From CAWUKV01 sp963923025 (GTDB taxonomy: Bacteria > Cyanobacteriota > Cyanobacteriia > Phormidesmidales > Phormidesmidaceae): a stretch of DNA of 14,194 bases. A program made the translations under genes and the position numbers. Location: NCBI GenBank assembly GCA_963923025.1, contig CAWUKV010000152.1, positions 1-14,194 of the forward strand. The letters are read 5' to 3'. This document shows, one piece after another, positions 12,171 through 14,194 of the stretch. The notes beneath the pieces were generated by a model that was not told the origin of the DNA, searched no databases, and worked only from the letters and a program-made list of their open reading frames with translations. How positions within the stretch are numbered: the stretch's first letter is position 1; the number at the start of each line of letters is the position of its first letter.

Positions 12171-14194
12171 CTACGATTCGACCTGGGTTTGCAATCTTTG
12201 CATCAGCGCGACGGCAATTGTCAGCCAGTGTTCGGCTTTATCTATGCTCTCGAGGGTAATGTAGGCTTCTGATATCGCTAGATAAGCCCGCACCTTTAGA
12301 AGAGAATCGGGCAGTGACAGTGCCAGCGGCGAGATTTCGGCTTCGATTAGATCCAACTGCAAGATGGCCGAGTTAGGGTCTTCTGCCAGGATGCGATCGC
12401 GTTCCTCGTTCATCACTTTTGCAGCAACCATTGCGCCCACCCGCACCCGCTCGTCTGTTCGGGAAAGATAGGGCAATACACTCAGCGCCGCCTGACTGTT
12501 ACCGTTGGCAGTGGCCGCCTGAGCTAGCGCCAATATTGCCTCACCTTGCTTAGTCAGCGGTAGGTCTAGCGCGATAAAGTTCAGATCTTCACCATAGCCA
12601 ACAACAGGATTTGTTAGCCATTCAGCAATGCCGTCATACCATCCTGCGGTTTGAAACCTGGCAAACAGCGATTGCGCCTGCAAGCTAGCTGGATAGTCGC
12701 CAAGGGTGGGGGCTGACAGCTCTGCCCTCAGGACGCTAGGCGGAATCTCGAATAAAAGCTGTTGTAGCGTCTGTTCTGCGGCTTCAGGATGACCGCCCTG
12801 ATACAGGGCTAGAGCAACGTCGGCCAACAAAAAAATACCGTCCTCATCAAAGTTAGGTGAGTGAGTCAATGCCAGTAGCCTGTCTCGGGCAGCGACCAGC
12901 TCAGCAAAGTCGCCGTCTGTTTCATTGGTTGATCGCTGGGAATAGTCTCTTAACTGCTGACGGACTGCCGCGTAGTTGCGCGTCACAACGGTATTAGGGG
13001 GGTAGCGAAATGGCCTGGAATACTCCCAAGGAAATCGGTTTGGCTCAATTTCAAGTCCCTTCTCCTCTGCTAACGCCACCGATGCCAGACGGACTTGGGC
13101 TGCTGCTGCATAGTCTTCGGCCTCGGTAAGCGTTTGAGCCAGACGCCTGAGTAAACTGTAGCGAGCCTCTGCCGATGGGACGCCATTAATCAGCTCCAGT
13201 GCCGTCTCCCAGGCTTCAGCCTGAACCCAAACTCGCAACAGATCACGGCTCGAGAAACCAGAATCCACTGGATTGATGCCCATACCCAGAGACCACAAGG
13301 CATCTTGCCGCCCCGCCTGCGCCCACAGCAAGAACGTTTCTCCGGTCATCTCGTTTAACGGATCCAGCGCCTGACGGTTAACAGTAGGCGCAAAGAACAC
13401 AGCGATAGAACAGTCGATGTCGCCTGCAACAGCCAAGTCATGAACTAACGTCAGATGCTCAGCGTAAAAGCTGCGGTTTTCCAGCGTCAGGATCTGGGCC
13501 AGTCCCACATCTGTTTCCCCAGCGGCAATTTGGGCAGCAGCGATCGCAAACTCAGTTTCGCCCGGGTTCTCTTCTATTTGTGTAGCCAGCTGGTAAGCCG
13601 CGTCAAACTGCTGTGCCCGTGCTAAGGGACGGGCTAGCTTGTCGAGAATCGATTGGCGGTAGCCTGGACCCGCAAAAATGGTTTCGGACTGGGGTCGACG
13701 GTTGGCCTTGACCAACTGCGTCAGCGCTTGTTCGCTGAGGGCATCTGCCAAGGGGGCATCACCCACAGTCTGTGCCGTTGCGGCTAGCTCTGCCCAGACC
13801 ACGGCCCGGTGCGTCGGCTGGCGGTCAAGAAACGCGACGGCCTGCTGCCACTGCTGATGGGCGATGTCGTCTCGGCCCTGTTCTAAAGCATTCTCAAAAA
13901 CGCTGCTGTGCATCCCTAGACGAATCCGTGCATCCTGAATCTCGCCAACAGCCTGAGCCGCAAGTTCTAAGTTGCCCTGTTGCGGTGCATCCCGTTCTCG
14001 CCAGAGGGCATCCCATGTGAGGTCGTACAAAATCGTATCCCGGCGTTCGCTGACGGGAACAGTTTCGAGCAAGGCCAGCGCGTCCGCTAGCACGCTGTCG
14101 GGCAATGCCAGAGATTGGCCAAACCGTACCAGCACGTATGCCGCCGTATCAGCTGAAACAGTGGAGCCAACCTGTTGCATAGCGGTCTCGTATC
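12171..14194 (-). CDS. Large helical-repeat (TPR-like) protein, 5' end outside window
   Basis: At least 673 residues are encoded. The frame is still open at the window edge (four more codons, Y-E-T-A, before the ATG at 14180), so the N-terminus may lie outside. The whole visible length is alanine- and leucine-rich helix with TPR/SEL-like alternation of small and large residues, for example WQQAVAFLDRQPTHRAVVWAELA, and LARPLARAQQFDAAYQLATQIE, and AQTLTEAEDYAAAAQVRLASVALA. No catalytic motif, cysteine pair or membrane helix was recognised, and the signal-peptide state cannot be judged. TPR-like solenoids usually act as protein-binding scaffolds; a specific partner is not suggested. The stop at 12171 is close to the GNAT gene. 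Confidence 0.8.
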   Translation of the reverse strand, partial: YETAMQQVGSTVSADTAAYVLVRFGQSLALPDSVLADALALLETVPVSERRDTILYDLTWDALWRERDAPQQGNLELAAQAVGEIQDARIRLGMHSSVFENALEQGRDDIAHQQWQQAVAFLDRQPTHRAVVWAELAATAQTVGDAPLADALSEQALTQLVKANRRPQSETIFAGPGYRQSILDKLARPLARAQQFDAAYQLATQIEENPGETEFAIAAAQIAAGETDVGLAQILTLENRSFYAEHLTLVHDLAVAGDIDCSIAVFFAPTVNRQALDPLNEMTGETFLLWAQAGRQDALWSLGMGINPVDSGFSSRDLLRVWVQAEAWETALELINGVPSAEARYSLLRRLAQTLTEAEDYAAAAQVRLASVALAEEKGLEIEPNRFPWEYSRPFRYPPNTVVTRNYAAVRQQLRDYSQRSTNETDGDFAELVAARDRLLALTHSPNFDEDGIFLLADVALALYQGGHPEAAEQTLQQLLFEIPPSVLRAELSAPTLGDYPASLQAQSLFARFQTAGWYDGIAEWLTNPVVGYGEDLNFIALDLPLTKQGEAILALAQAATANGNSQAALSVLPYLSRTDERVRVGAMVAAKVMNEERDRILAEDPNSAILQLDLIEAEISPLALSLPDSLLKVRAYLAISEAYITLESIDKAEHWLTIAVALMQRLQTQVES

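Overview
The window comes from a cyanobacterium. The evidence is a set of lineage-marking genes (petM, ycf39, a CpcS/CpeS-type phycobiliprotein lyase, a DUF4327 protein, a plastoquinone-type ubiD) and at least nine copies of the HIP1 octamer GCGATCGC, where about 0.2 would be expected by chance in 14.2 kb. The moderate-to-high GC of most genes would fit a Leptolyngbya/Nodosilinea/Synechococcus-like lineage, but the genus is inference. No rRNA, tRNA, CRISPR array, insertion sequence or prophage gene was seen.

Left part (1-4010). The 3' end of a pentapeptide-repeat gene (+) converges on a gene for an unrecognised 180-residue protein. That protein has a central region between two blocks of four xx[D/E]RR pentads. 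Upstream on the minus strand lie glucokinase (glk), a strong intrinsic terminator, a DUF4327 gene, a 432-bp intergenic region rich in repeats and hairpins, and pdxA (vitamin B6 synthesis).

Middle part (4011-6241) is the photosynthesis block on the plus strand, divergent from pdxA. It holds petM (34-residue cytochrome b6f subunit, found by reading the sequence), ycf39 (photosystem II assembly), a 68-residue protein packed 11 bp behind ycf39, and a phycobiliprotein lyase gene. The lyase is preceded by a possible 22-codon leader ORF that ends inside a hairpin.

Right part (6386-14194) is all minus strand. In transcription order it holds a large helical-repeat protein that runs off the window, a GNAT acetyltransferase, a secreted protein with an FxLYD-like domain, ubiD, a bestrophin-family channel, an mntA-hepT toxin-antitoxin pair, and a secreted four-cysteine protein with a TolB-like motif. 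ubiD, bestrophin and mntA-hepT are closely spaced (6 bp and 16 bp), and mntA and hepT overlap by 107 bp. The toxin-antitoxin pair therefore sits as an AT-richer tail on an otherwise housekeeping operon.

Most of the window is ordinary core genome. The best candidates for something undescribed are the DRR-pentad protein, the structured intergenic region at 2505-2936, the long mntA/hepT coding overlap, and the leader region of the lyase gene.
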